From Clostridiales bacterium (GTDB lineage: Bacteria > Bacillota > Clostridia > Christensenellales > Borkfalkiaceae), in NCBI GenBank assembly GCA_022508245.1, contig JAFLVO010000001.1, forward strand, positions 124,001 to 188,000: DNA of 64,000 nt, in the 5' to 3' direction. Below the pieces are notes generated by a model. It did not search any database and was not told the origin of the DNA. It saw nothing but the letters and a program-made list of their open reading frames with translations. The position numbers and the translations under genes are program-made. The stretch's first letter is position 1. Each line of letters opens with the position of its first letter. Below are positions 17,735 through 24,805 of the stretch, piece after piece.

Positions 17735-18247
17735 TTAAACCTCATATAATTCATTTCCACTATTATTTATTAATGATATTTGATAATAATATTCCATACC
17801 GTTTTGGTGAAGCAAAATCATAAAAAATGGATCATATGGACCTATAGTAAACCAAAAAGTAATTGCGTTAATATTGTAGCTTGCATCTTTATCGGTCGGA
17901 TAACAATAATACGTTGGTGAATGTGACGAATGCTTAAAATCAGTTAAATCCATTTTACAATATTCGCCTAACTCATCCACGTATAAATACAAATTAAAAG
18001 AAAAATATTGATCTGCACCTGATTTTGTGAAGTCCCAAACCACGTTCACGCCATTCGCATTCAAATACGTTTGCTCATCTATATGATATAATTCTAATCG
18101 AATCTTTGAAATGATATCATTATCAACTTCATCCGTTGAAACATATTCACCCTCGATAAAGCTATCAAATTTTTGACATCCACTAATGGAGATGCTAAAA
18201 ATAATCACAGCCAGCGCTAAAAATAATTTATTAAATTTACTAATCAT
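17735..18247 (-). CDS. Predicted lipoprotein of unknown function
   Basis: 170 residues with a type II signal: a basic start MISKFNK, hydrophobic core LFLALAVIIFSISI and lipobox ISGC, with Cys24 as the likely lipidated residue. The mature part is acidic and beta-rich with many Tyr/Phe and no recognised domain. It is anchored outside the cytoplasmic membrane. CTGAAGGGGAGGC gives a strong ribosome site. The stop is 2 nt from the start of the flavin-reductase-like gene, so the two are co-transcribed. AT-rich compared with flanking genes. Confidence 0.7.
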   Translation of the reverse strand: MISKFNKLFLALAVIIFSISISGCQKFDSFIEGEYVSTDEVDNDIISKIRLELYHIDEQTYLNANGVNVVWDFTKSGADQYFSFNLYLYVDELGEYCKMDLTDFKHSSHSPTYYCYPTDKDASYNINAITFWFTIGPYDPFFMILLHQNGMEYYYQISLINNSGNELYEV

Positions 18248-18270
18248 ACTTATATTGCCTCCCCTTCAGA

Positions 18271-18296
18271 TAATATAAGACACTAATATAAGACAC
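18271..18296. repeat. Two tandem 13-bp repeats upstream of the lipoprotein gene
   Basis: TAATATAAGACAC occurs twice with no spacer, just upstream of the ribosome site of the minus-strand lipoprotein gene. It lies in the 5' untranslated region implied by the upstream promoter, so it could be a regulator or RNA-level site. No function can be assigned. Confidence 0.55.
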
Positions 18297-18326
18297 TTAC
18301 AATAATTTACTGCTTATCTTAGAATG

Positions 18327-18355
18327 ATTATAGCTTAACAATACACAAAAAGCAA
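18327..18355 (-). promoter_or_regulatory. Possible promoter of the lipoprotein/flavin-reductase operon
   Basis: On the minus strand: TTGCTT (18350-18355), 17-bp spacer, TATAAT (18327-18332). The -35 is poor, so the call is tentative. Confidence 0.45.
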
Positions 18356-18419
18356 GTGTTCAATAAAAAATGGTATTTACAACCAACTTGATTCTAAGGA
18401 AGTCTGACCCTTGAAAATT

Positions 18420-19085
18420 TTATTTCTTGTCATCGCCGTTGCGCGGTCGGACAAGCTGTAAAACGGGAATCAAAAGCCCGCCGAGCGAATTACCTATAAT
18501 TATCATTAAAAGATATAAAAACGCCTCTCCCGACGCTATTCCAGACGCGGCAAAATAGAAAATGTCGGCAATTGAGTGCTCATATCCACTGAGTATAAAA
18601 GCGGGGATACAAAGCAAAATGCCGAGCGACGACTTATTGTTATTGTAAATATCCACCGAAAGATAGACGAGTATTCCGCATAAAAATGCCCGAAGCAATC
18701 CAAACCAGTACCCTTGATTGAGCTTGGAATTGCAAAGAGTAAACGCCGTCGCCTTGATATCGGGGAACACCCAGCCTATCAGATAGCCGAAAGCAATCGT
18801 ACCTATCGCATTACCCAAAAGACACAGCAATAACAATGATATGTCATCTTTGGTATGCTTTTTAACAACAAAACCCACTTTCCCCGTATAGAGAGCATAC
18901 CCGCGCATACATACACAAAGAAGCGCCAACGAGAAAAGGAATGCTCCAACATATTTCGTGTACGGAATTTCTGCGTCGTAACACGCAAGGAAAACGGCGC
19001 CGCCGAGAGAAATGAGAATACCTGCAATTATACCGTCAATTACTTTTCTTGAAACGTCGAGTGTGATATCTCTTTTGCGCATCAT
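18420..19085 (-). CDS. Formate/nitrite transporter family channel (FocA/NirC-like)
   Basis: Pentameric anion channel for formate, nitrite or hydrosulfide. About 221 residues with six hydrophobic segments. Signature pieces are GIIAGILISLGGAVFLA (helix 1), ALYTGKVGF, CLLGNAIGT, LLRAFLCGILVYLSVD and GYEHSIADIFYF, which contains the conserved gating-region His. A glycine-rich GNSLGG follows. The substrate cannot be fixed; [FeFe]-hydrogenase metabolism elsewhere would suit formate. Three start codons lie in a row (TTG-ATG-ATG); AGAGGA makes one of the ATGs (19085 or 19082) best. Confidence 0.88.
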   Translation of the reverse strand: MMRKRDITLDVSRKVIDGIIAGILISLGGAVFLACYDAEIPYTKYVGAFLFSLALLCVCMRGYALYTGKVGFVVKKHTKDDISLLLLCLLGNAIGTIAFGYLIGWVFPDIKATAFTLCNSKLNQGYWFGLLRAFLCGILVYLSVDIYNNNKSSLGILLCIPAFILSGYEHSIADIFYFAASGIASGEAFLYLLMIIIGNSLGGLLIPVLQLVRPRNGDDKK

Positions 19086-19114
19086 CAAATCCTCTATTGT
19101 ATATTAATATAAAT

Positions 19115-19143
19115 ATTATAACGTAACATTTGGCAAAAGTCAA
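19115..19143 (-). promoter_or_regulatory. Promoter of the formate/nitrite channel gene
   Basis: On the minus strand: TTGACT (19138-19143), 17-bp spacer, TATAAT (19115-19120), about 30 nt before the start codon. Confidence 0.8.
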
Positions 19144-19184
19144 AGTTTATGCATTGCCTCGTGCCGTTGCACGGAGAACAACAA

Positions 19185-19225
19185 AAAAACGGTCTGAATC
19201 GAATATTTCGATTCAGACCGTTTTT
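19185..19225. terminator. Strong bidirectional terminator at the left edge of the accessory island
   Basis: A 19-bp perfect inverted repeat (19185-19203 with 19207-19225, core CGGTCTGAATCGAA), 3-nt loop, A and T runs at each end. It terminates the minus-strand pair starting at 20931. Confidence 0.92.
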
Positions 19226-19258
19226 GGTAACCCGTATTCAGTCTGATTCAAATTAGTT

Positions 19259-20179
19259 TTATTGTATGATGTTTTTGATTAGTGATTCGGCATAGTCTTT
19301 TGCACCTGACAAGAGCTTACGTTTTACAGACTTTTTATTTACATCGTCTTGCTCTATTTTAAACCAGCTTTTATTGTTTCTAAAAAGGTTATTAATCATA
19401 TCTACCGTGATATGTACTTCAAAAATATAACTCATTATATAGTCAATATCAACATTAGTAAACCATTCACCCTTATTTTCTTTTGTAATTATATACATAG
19501 CAAGTATAATTTGATCTTTACCACTTTGCAAATCTTTAACAGTTGGATAATTATTTAAATTTAAATCGTCCGCAGTAATTTCAGAATATACTGAAGTTGA
19601 TTTGGTTGATTTTGACTTTTTAATTCTTTTTGCTTTTTTCTCCTCCGAATCATTTTTAGGCACATAAGATTCAACGTATTGTAAACCAGTTGATGTTAAG
19701 CAATACTCTTTGTTTTCATTTTGTTGCATTATTAAACCTTTTTGTATAAGTTGTGAAATAAGAACACTATAATTAGAATAATGTGTACGTCGTGCCTCAT
19801 CATAATAAGATTTAATAGTTTCAACAGAAAAATTTTTTATTTCATTTTTCTTTTCATAAAAATAAGCTGATAATAGAACAAAATCTCCATCTGTTAATAA
19901 TCCATACGGTTTTAGAAAAGAAGCCAAACTCTCCCTTGAGTAATCTACTTGCTCTGCTTGTAATGGAGGAAGTTGAGGGACGTCCATACCAGCATCTATT
20001 ACTGTTTTAGTGGGGTCAGATTGTGGAATATAATGAACACCCTTAGTTCTAATCATTGCGTCGATAGCGGCAGGTAAAAGAATATCAACAAATTCTTTTC
20101 TTTCGCGTTCTATTACCTCAGCAGACCCTTCAGCTTCAAATTCTATTTCACCAATTTTAAATTTAACTTTGTTTTCCAT
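19259..20179 (-). CDS. Uncharacterised protein with winged-helix-like segments
   Basis: 306 residues; family not recognised. The first 25 residues (KFKIGEIEFEAEGSAEVIERE) form a predicted beta-hairpin and helix ending in an acidic patch. The middle (about 85-170: SLASFLKPYGLLTDGDFVLLSAYFY ... SVLISQLIQKGLIMQQNENKEYCLTSTGLQYVE) resembles a winged helix. A Lys/Ser-rich linker (EEKKAKRIKKSKS) leads to a second helical module (about 215-290). It lies 17 bp after the 244-residue gene with a GGAGG ribosome site, so the two form an operon. A DNA-binding or sensor role, for example in defence, is inference only. Confidence 0.65.
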   Translation of the reverse strand: MENKVKFKIGEIEFEAEGSAEVIERERKEFVDILLPAAIDAMIRTKGVHYIPQSDPTKTVIDAGMDVPQLPPLQAEQVDYSRESLASFLKPYGLLTDGDFVLLSAYFYEKKNEIKNFSVETIKSYYDEARRTHYSNYSVLISQLIQKGLIMQQNENKEYCLTSTGLQYVESYVPKNDSEEKKAKRIKKSKSTKSTSVYSEITADDLNLNNYPTVKDLQSGKDQIILAMYIITKENKGEWFTNVDIDYIMSYIFEVHITVDMINNLFRNNKSWFKIEQDDVNKKSVKRKLLSGAKDYAESLIKNIIQ

Positions 20180-20196
20180 TTTTTCCTCCGTATCTT

Positions 20197-20931
20197 TTAT
20201 ATAATACCAGCTTTATTATACAATTCTTCCAACATTACACGATAATTAATTTTAATATCGTCAATATCTTTACGCCCAGCAGTATAAGTAATGCTATGAG
20301 CTGAAAAATTTCCAACTTGTCTAAAGGTATCAAATTCTTTTTTTATTCGTGAGAGTTTCAAAGTCTGATTTTGAATTGCATCCTTAACAATCCTTTCCAA
20401 CATCACATAGTTGCCATCTGAATCTTTAATTTCATTGTCTATTCCTAGGTTTTGATAGGATAATATCAGCAAAACTTCAAATAATCTCCGCATTAATACA
20501 GCAGCCGCATCATAACTGTTATTTGCGTATGAGTGATTTATCTGCCGTATTAATCGATCAAGATAATTATATTTGCCACAAAATTTTTGTTCGTCTAGTA
20601 ATTCGCTATTAGAGTCAATGTTTTTAATATTTTCCCACTTTGAACCAAATTCTTTTTCTAATTGTTCAAGAATAACGGGTATAAAATATAATTGATCCGC
20701 TTTCTCTTTAGACAAAAGAAATGAACGATTGCGACCTTTAGTTAGATTGTTTTTTAGTCTAGACTTATTTGGTGCGCTAAAACCACTTTTTAAAAACAAA
20801 TCCGAAATTAATGGCATAGTAAAAGAGGATTCGCCAGTTTCTTTATGGTAATAAAAACAGAGGAGTCTTGCTCTTTCTGTCTCGATTTTATTGTTTAAAT
20901 CTGATATTACAATAAAGTCAGAAATTTTCAT
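20197..20931 (-). CDS. Uncharacterised protein, C-terminal DUF4145-like domain
   Basis: 244 residues. The second half (about 125-225) is all-helical with SYDAAAVLMRRLFEVLLILSYQ and a later FRQVGNFSAHS. That is the pattern of DUF4145-type helical modules often seen in mobile and defence contexts. The first half (DLNNKIETERARLLCFYYHKETGESSFTMPLISDLF ... SRLKNNLTKGRN) could be a small DNA-binding domain. AAAGGATTTTT precedes the ATG. It is the first gene of a two-gene minus operon ending at the 19185 terminator. Function unknown; AT-rich relative to housekeeping genes. Confidence 0.65.
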   Translation of the reverse strand: MKISDFIVISDLNNKIETERARLLCFYYHKETGESSFTMPLISDLFLKSGFSAPNKSRLKNNLTKGRNRSFLLSKEKADQLYFIPVILEQLEKEFGSKWENIKNIDSNSELLDEQKFCGKYNYLDRLIRQINHSYANNSYDAAAVLMRRLFEVLLILSYQNLGIDNEIKDSDGNYVMLERIVKDAIQNQTLKLSRIKKEFDTFRQVGNFSAHSITYTAGRKDIDDIKINYRVMLEELYNKAGII

Positions 20932-21068
20932 AAAAATCCTTTGTACTCTAATAATTTATAAACTGAATTGCCCCGTTTTAAACTTTACCTTATAGATAAG
21001 ACGACATCATCTAACAAAATGTTACAATTTTTTTGAATTACCTATAAGCAGTATTATTTAATTAAAAA

Positions 21069-21094
21069 AAGAGTTAGGCATGTGTCTAACTCTT
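21069..21094 (-). terminator. Terminator reading leftward
   Basis: A 9-bp stem AAGAGTTAG (21069-21077 with 21086-21094). On the minus strand it is followed by a run of seven T. Confidence 0.75.
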
Positions 21095-21220
21095 CTAGTA
21101 ACAATTAACCGAAAAGGGAGGGACTTTCTCCGATATAAATTTATTTTTTAATGTTTTTTTTGTTTAAACTTTTTGGGGCAGATTTGGGGCAGACCTTTCA
21201 AAAATGCCCAAAAAAAAGGC

Positions 21221-21259
21221 AAAAATGAGCGATTTTTACTCAAAATCGCTCATTTTTTT
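21221..21259. terminator. Strong bidirectional terminator
   Basis: A 16-bp perfect stem (21221-21236 with 21242-21257, core TGAGCGATTTT), 5-nt loop, with seven T at the end of the + strand arm and A-rich sequence on the left. Confidence 0.85.
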
Positions 21260-21440
21260 GGTGAGACACTTTGAACGTATATCGAACACCCCGACTTGCG
21301 TTCTTTTATATGCCTGAAAATAGAAACACGGCTATTTGTATAAGCCGTGAAATTACGTAAAAAATTCTAAATAAATTGAGTTATAAATAGGCACTGACAG
21401 CAGGGAGTGGCTTGTTTTGAACGAAAAGAATAAAGTATAT

Positions 21441-22334
21441 TTAAGAATGTGCGTCCTTTAACTTGTCAATTTCTGATTGAATTGATTTATAGTCTTTTGC
21501 AATAAGAAAATCTAAAATTAAATTATAAGTAAGGTCGTACACTTTGACAAAGTCTTTCTCAGAATATTTGGTTAAAAATTCTTTATAATCGTTTGATGAT
21601 TTATTTAAATTGCTATGTCTTATTTCGTAATTATTGTATAAATAACCCAAATCTTTTGCCATTTTATAGATTATAGATGATTTTTCTTTCGTTTTTATTA
21701 TTTCATCTATTAACGGTTCAAGGAATATATCTAATTGTTTTAAAACTTTTCTTTTCCCTGTACTGTTTAATCTTTCACGTTTATATTTAATTAGCTCCCA
21801 ACCAACATCTATATTATCAATTTTATCTACAACTTCACAAAGCTTATAATCGTTATCACATAAAATAATCTTGTTGTTTAAAACTTTTTTTGATACACCA
21901 AGTTTATTTTCAATTTCAGATAAAAGAAACCCCAAAATTTTATATGATTGCTCATAATATTGAATATTATAATTTTTAAAAAGAATTTTCTTTTTCTTAT
22001 TATAAATAAATAAGAAATTTTCTATCACTTCAATAAAATTAAGTAAACTTTCTTTTTCAATCCCACTTTCAGTATAAATAATTTTTGCATTAACTCTTCC
22101 TAAAAATTCTGATAATGAGAGGCAAGTACCTACATTAGGAAGGTACTGAAATAAATAATTTTCACAAAGCTCTATAAACTTATAATTTCGCGCAAAGTCA
22201 TTTTGCCCTGTAAGTTCATTAAATCGCCTTTTACAGAAAAAATTATCATCATACACGTAATAAGATATTTTTTCAACCTCTTTTTCTAAATTATAATTTT
22301 TATCTACTAAATCAAAAATATTATAACTTCTCAT
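21441..22334 (-). CDS. Uncharacterised helical protein, possibly HEPN-like
   Basis: 297 residues, strongly Lys/Asn/Ile-rich (AT-rich gene) and predicted almost fully helical. Family not recognised. The C-terminal part (about 240-290: YNNYEIRHSNLNKSSNDYKEFLTKYSEKDFVKVYDLTYNLILDFLI) has an Arg-His pair followed by long helices. That recalls HEPN-type RNases of abortive-infection proteins, but the canonical RX4-6H spacing is not present. It is transcribed away from the adjacent DNA methylase, within the island carrying restriction genes. A defence role is only suggested by position. Confidence 0.55.
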   Translation of the reverse strand: MRSYNIFDLVDKNYNLEKEVEKISYYVYDDNFFCKRRFNELTGQNDFARNYKFIELCENYLFQYLPNVGTCLSLSEFLGRVNAKIIYTESGIEKESLLNFIEVIENFLFIYNKKKKILFKNYNIQYYEQSYKILGFLLSEIENKLGVSKKVLNNKIILCDNDYKLCEVVDKIDNIDVGWELIKYKRERLNSTGKRKVLKQLDIFLEPLIDEIIKTKEKSSIIYKMAKDLGYLYNNYEIRHSNLNKSSNDYKEFLTKYSEKDFVKVYDLTYNLILDFLIAKDYKSIQSEIDKLKDAHS

Positions 22335-22509
22335 CTGTCAACCTAGTATCAGCTCGTTTTCTATTTATTCTGTCGTTTACAAGATTAAATTTATATTATC
22401 TTATCTTATCACATACATAGAAAAAAGTAAATCATAACCTATATGGAGTAAAAAAAGGCTTATAATATTAACATTTAAATTAGAATTGCAATTTATAGTG
22501 TGCAACTTG

Positions 22510-22538
22510 TTGATTTCCAATATAACTTATGATATAAT
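22510..22538 (+). promoter_or_regulatory. Promoter of the DNA methylase
   Basis: TTGATT (22510-22515), 17-bp spacer, TATAAT (22533-22538). The ATG at 22561 follows 22 nt later with AAGGAGAAAC. No copy of the controller box is seen here, so the methylase should be made constitutively. Confidence 0.75.
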
Positions 22539-22560
22539 ACTAAAACTATAAGGAGAAACT

Positions 22561-23241
22561 ATGAATAAAGTTCGAAGTGCAAACGGTATAACCACATCAA
22601 ACTTAGTTTTTTCAACACATTGTGGTAATAATGCGGAATTGTTTCCACAAATTTTAAACTTATATGTACAACCTCATTCGTCTATTGCAGATGTTACTTA
22701 TGGTAAAGGTGTATTTTGGAAAAATGTAGATACATCACAATATAAATTTTTTCCGTCAGATATACAGACAGGTGTTGATTGCAGAAAGTTGCCTTATGAT
22801 TCGTGTTCTTTTGATTGCGTTGTGTTCGACCCTCCTTATATGGAGGGATTATTTAGAAAAGACACTGCGCATATGGCTGGTAATGGAAATTTTTCTTCAT
22901 TTAGAGAAGCGTATTCAAATGGTAAAGCGTATGAACAAGAAAATGCACCTAAATATCACGATGCAGTTTTAGACCTATACTATAAAGCTGGCGTCGAAAT
23001 TTTTAGAGTATTAAAAAATAAAGGTATATTTATTGTAAAATGTCAAGATGAAGTCAGTGCAAACAAACAGCATTTAACTCATGTAGAAATTATAAATTAT
23101 TATGAATCACTTGGCTTTATTGTTGAAGATTTATTTGTGTTAGTAAGGAATAATAAGCCGTGCGTTACTCGTTTGATTAAACAAAAACATGCACGTAAAA
23201 ATCATTCATACTTTTTAGTGCTTAGAAAATTTGTTAAATAA
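22561..23241 (+). CDS. Type II DNA methyltransferase (N6-adenine/N4-cytosine type)
   Basis: Modification enzyme of the adjacent restriction system. 226 residues. Motif I is ADVTYGKGVF (residues 43-52, SAM binding) and the catalytic motif IV is DPPY (90-93, in VVFDPPYMEG), placing it among amino-methyltransferases. A motif-like FRVLKNKGIFIVKCQDE (about 145-165) follows. The I-then-IV order is not beta class. Its last 8 bases overlap the end of the convergently transcribed nuclease gene. The target sequence cannot be predicted. AT-rich like the rest of the module. Confidence 0.85.
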   Translation: MNKVRSANGITTSNLVFSTHCGNNAELFPQILNLYVQPHSSIADVTYGKGVFWKNVDTSQYKFFPSDIQTGVDCRKLPYDSCSFDCVVFDPPYMEGLFRKDTAHMAGNGNFSSFREAYSNGKAYEQENAPKYHDAVLDLYYKAGVEIFRVLKNKGIFIVKCQDEVSANKQHLTHVEIINYYESLGFIVEDLFVLVRNNKPCVTRLIKQKHARKNHSYFLVLRKFVK

Positions 23242-23824
23242 ATTCCTCTAATAAACTATATATATTATCTGTAAATGGCGGCTTTAATGGCCATGTAATG
23301 TCAATCAGAGATTTTATTAAATATTGCCTATCGTCGTCGGAAATATTTTTAGTGCGATTACTTGGATGAGGTAAATCAGCGTTCTTTGCAAATGCAAATC
23401 GCCATTTCTCACCAAAAGAGAATAAACTAATTGCCACAATATCAAACTCTCCCACAGCTAAACAGGTCGTGGTTACTAAATGACCATTTGGCAACAAAAT
23501 TTCCCTTTTATCGCTTGCATCACATTGAAATTTTCCACCCCAAACATCAGCGCCAAGATTTTTGGTAAGATTCGTTTGCAATGATTTAACTTCAATTTTA
23601 AATTCTCTTCCTTTATATATAAATGATATATCGCCTTTATCTTTTCTATCATGGTCATCATATTTTTTAAGGTTAGTAATTCCCTCTTTATCTATAAAAA
23701 ATGAACGTGCTTTATACTCACTCACATAACCAAAAATAAACCCACGCAACGAGGGGTTTTCATCAACAATATTTGTAAGCTCTATATCACTTATTTCCCA
23801 TTTGTCCAAAATAGATTGTTTCAC
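23234..23824 (-). CDS. Predicted type II restriction endonuclease, PD-(D/E)XK fold
   Basis: 196 residues, next to methylase and controller genes. The catalytic signature is Asp65 (KGDISF), 12 intervening residues, then Glu78-Val-Lys80 (FKIEVKSL), a PD-(D/E)XK site. Glu36 in VSEYKARSFF is the usual upstream helix glutamate. The gene starts with GTG, overlapping the controller stop (GTGA), so the nuclease is translated after the controller from one mRNA. It ends tail-to-tail with the methylase. Specificity unknown; nuclease identity rests on motif plus context. Confidence 0.8.
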   Translation of the reverse strand: MKQSILDKWEISDIELTNIVDENPSLRGFIFGYVSEYKARSFFIDKEGITNLKKYDDHDRKDKGDISFIYKGREFKIEVKSLQTNLTKNLGADVWGGKFQCDASDKREILLPNGHLVTTTCLAVGEFDIVAISLFSFGEKWRFAFAKNADLPHPSNRTKNISDDDRQYLIKSLIDITWPLKPPFTDNIYSLLEEFI

Positions 23825-24051
23825 TGTAAATTCTCACTAAAATTTATATTTTTAAAGATATCACAAACATCACATTCTAAGACTCCAATTAATTTAATTA
23901 GATTCTTAAAACACACATTTTTTGTCCCGCACTCAATTGCCCCTATATATGTACGGTGTAAATCACACATTTCCGCTAATTTTTCTTGTGAAATATTTTT
24001 GGATTTACGAATGCTTCGAATGTTTTCACCTAATATTTCCAAATTATTCAT
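23821..24051 (-). CDS. Restriction-modification controller protein (XRE-type HTH)
   Basis: 76 residues with a Cro/C1-type helix-turn-helix: LGENIRSIRKSKNISQEKLAEMCDLHRTYIGAIECGTKNVCFKNLIKLIGVLECDVCDIF. Size and sequence match C proteins of type II systems, which bind operator boxes upstream of their own operon. They first activate and later repress C and R transcription so that methylation precedes cutting. Two matching boxes flank the promoter at 24067-24129. Operon order is C then R. Confidence 0.88.
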   Translation of the reverse strand: MNNLEILGENIRSIRKSKNISQEKLAEMCDLHRTYIGAIECGTKNVCFKNLIKLIGVLECDVCDIFKNINFSENLQ

Positions 24052-24066
24052 AATACCATCCTATGA

Positions 24067-24129
24067 ATACTATTAATAGCATAATTATACTAAATATTCT
24101 TTCAAATGTCCGCATACTATAAATAGCAT
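24067..24129 (-). promoter_or_regulatory. Promoter of the controller-nuclease operon with two controller boxes
   Basis: On the minus strand: -35 CGGACA (24107-24112), 17-bp spacer, -10 TATAAT (24084-24089). Box 1, ATACTATTAATAGCAT (24067-24082), lies just downstream of the -10. Box 2, ATACTATAAATAGCAT (24114-24129), lies just upstream of the -35. The boxes differ by one base; CTATTAATAG is a perfect palindrome. The placing fits activation from box 2 and repression from box 1. Confidence 0.7.
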
Positions 24130-24157
24130 TTTATGTTTAAAAACTCAAAATGGCACT

Positions 24158-24215
24158 GTGGCGGGTGCTTGATATAACGAGCGGCGCACTTCGTGCGCCG
24201 TCAAGCACCCGCCAC
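24158..24215 (+). other. Candidate double-strand origin (rolling-circle nick site in a cruciform)
   Basis: Perfect 15-bp arms GTGGCGGGTGCTTGA (24158-24172) and its complement (24201-24215) enclose an inner hairpin CGGCGCAC-TTC-GTGCGCCG (24182-24200). CTTGATATAAC (24168-24178) matches the start of the phiX174 gpA nick region (CTTG/ATATTAATAAC) and the pC194 CTTGATA site, which puts the nick between 24171 and 24172. A two-tyrosine HUH Rep of the matching superfamily is encoded 630 bp downstream. Confidence 0.65.
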
Positions 24216-24252
24216 AAAATAAAACGCCCGGCAAAAAAATCAAAGAAATGAA

Positions 24253-24316
24253 CGCCGAGCGGAAGGGCGTTCGCCGCTAAACCGCTTGCGAATCGCCCTT
24301 CTCTCGCTCATCGGCG
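24253..24316. repeat. Long imperfect hairpin beside the origin
   Basis: CGCCGA/TCGGCG, GAAGGGCG/CGCCCTTC (24262-24269 with 24294-24301) and TTCGC/GCGAA stack into one stem-loop with small bulges. It could be a single-strand origin or a transcription block between the R-M and Rep modules. Confidence 0.5.
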
Positions 24317-24418
24317 TAATACATTAACCTTATGCTTTTTTAGCATAGGGTGTTTTTTATTTTGCAGGGCTTTTATCCTTGAACGGCAACCGAAATTTAT
24401 GCCCGAAAATGTGTGTTT

Positions 24419-24488
24419 ATGTGGGGTAATGTGGGTTTTTCGCCCTGCAAATGTGGGGTTTTGGCTCGGTAAATGTCCTATTATGTGG
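24419..24488 (+). repeat. Four ATGTGG motifs, possible iterons
   Basis: ATGTGG occurs at 24419, 24429, 24451 and 24483 on the same strand, three of the copies followed by GG or G. Spacing is irregular. Possible Rep-binding repeats; unproven. Confidence 0.35.
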
Positions 24489-24660
24489 CGAAATTTTAGT
24501 TTACAATTTGACTGTAACTTGACGAGGCAGTTCACTTTACGGCGGTAAAAGGTCAAGAATTTGCGGAACAAAAGCGTGGAATTGTCGGGGGTACGGTGGT
24601 TTTATTACCTGTTCAATTTATTTACACTTAAACCACAACGAAATTAAGGAGGTGCCAAGA

Positions 24661-24795
24661 GTGCTGAAAACTGAATTGGAAGTTGAAACAATCGGCGAGC
24701 CGAGCGTGCAGGCATTGCCCGAAGCTGAACAGCGTTCGTTCTTTGAAACGCTTTTGGCACGCATTAAAGAATTAAAAGACCAAGACAACGGTTAA
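24661..24795 (+). CDS. 44-residue protein upstream of rep
   Basis: GTG-started 44-codon frame with GGAGGTG a few bases upstream (AAGGAGGTGCCAAGAGTG). The product starts MLKTELEVETIGEPSVQAL, then EAEQRSFFETLLARIKELKD; the C-terminal half is an amphipathic helix. The stop precedes the rep ATG by 10 nt and shares its AAGGAGG ribosome site region, so it is co-translated with rep. Small helical proteins in this position of rolling-circle elements may control copy number or assist Rep; that is inference. Confidence 0.6.
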   Translation: MLKTELEVETIGEPSVQALPEAEQRSFFETLLARIKELKDQDNG

Positions 24796-24805
24796 GGAGG
24801 AATTT

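Larger units (their letters stand above)
20932..21440. other. Gene-free 509-bp segment with hairpins and a short direct repeat
   Basis: No credible gene on either strand. It contains two terminators (21069-21094 and 21221-21257), a tandem direct repeat TTTGGGGCAGA at about 21175-21198, and a 7-bp hairpin CACGGCT at 21327-21349. Terminators in both orientations without a gene between them suggest a scar where genes were lost or an element ends. Confidence 0.55.
24130..24660. other. Gene-free segment holding the proposed replication origin
   Basis: About 530 bp without a gene: cruciform with nick-like sequence (24158-24215), long imperfect hairpin (24253-24316), TATGCT/AGCATA hairpin near 24330, four ATGTGG motifs (24419-24488), then the ribosome site of a 44-codon gene. 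A minus-strand open frame (24308-24571) crosses the hairpins and is not credible. Confidence 0.6.

Noticed and set aside
24308-24571. 87-codon open frame on the minus strand upstream of rep
   Set aside because: It runs across hairpins and repeats of the proposed origin, has no ribosome site and an unlikely amino acid composition.
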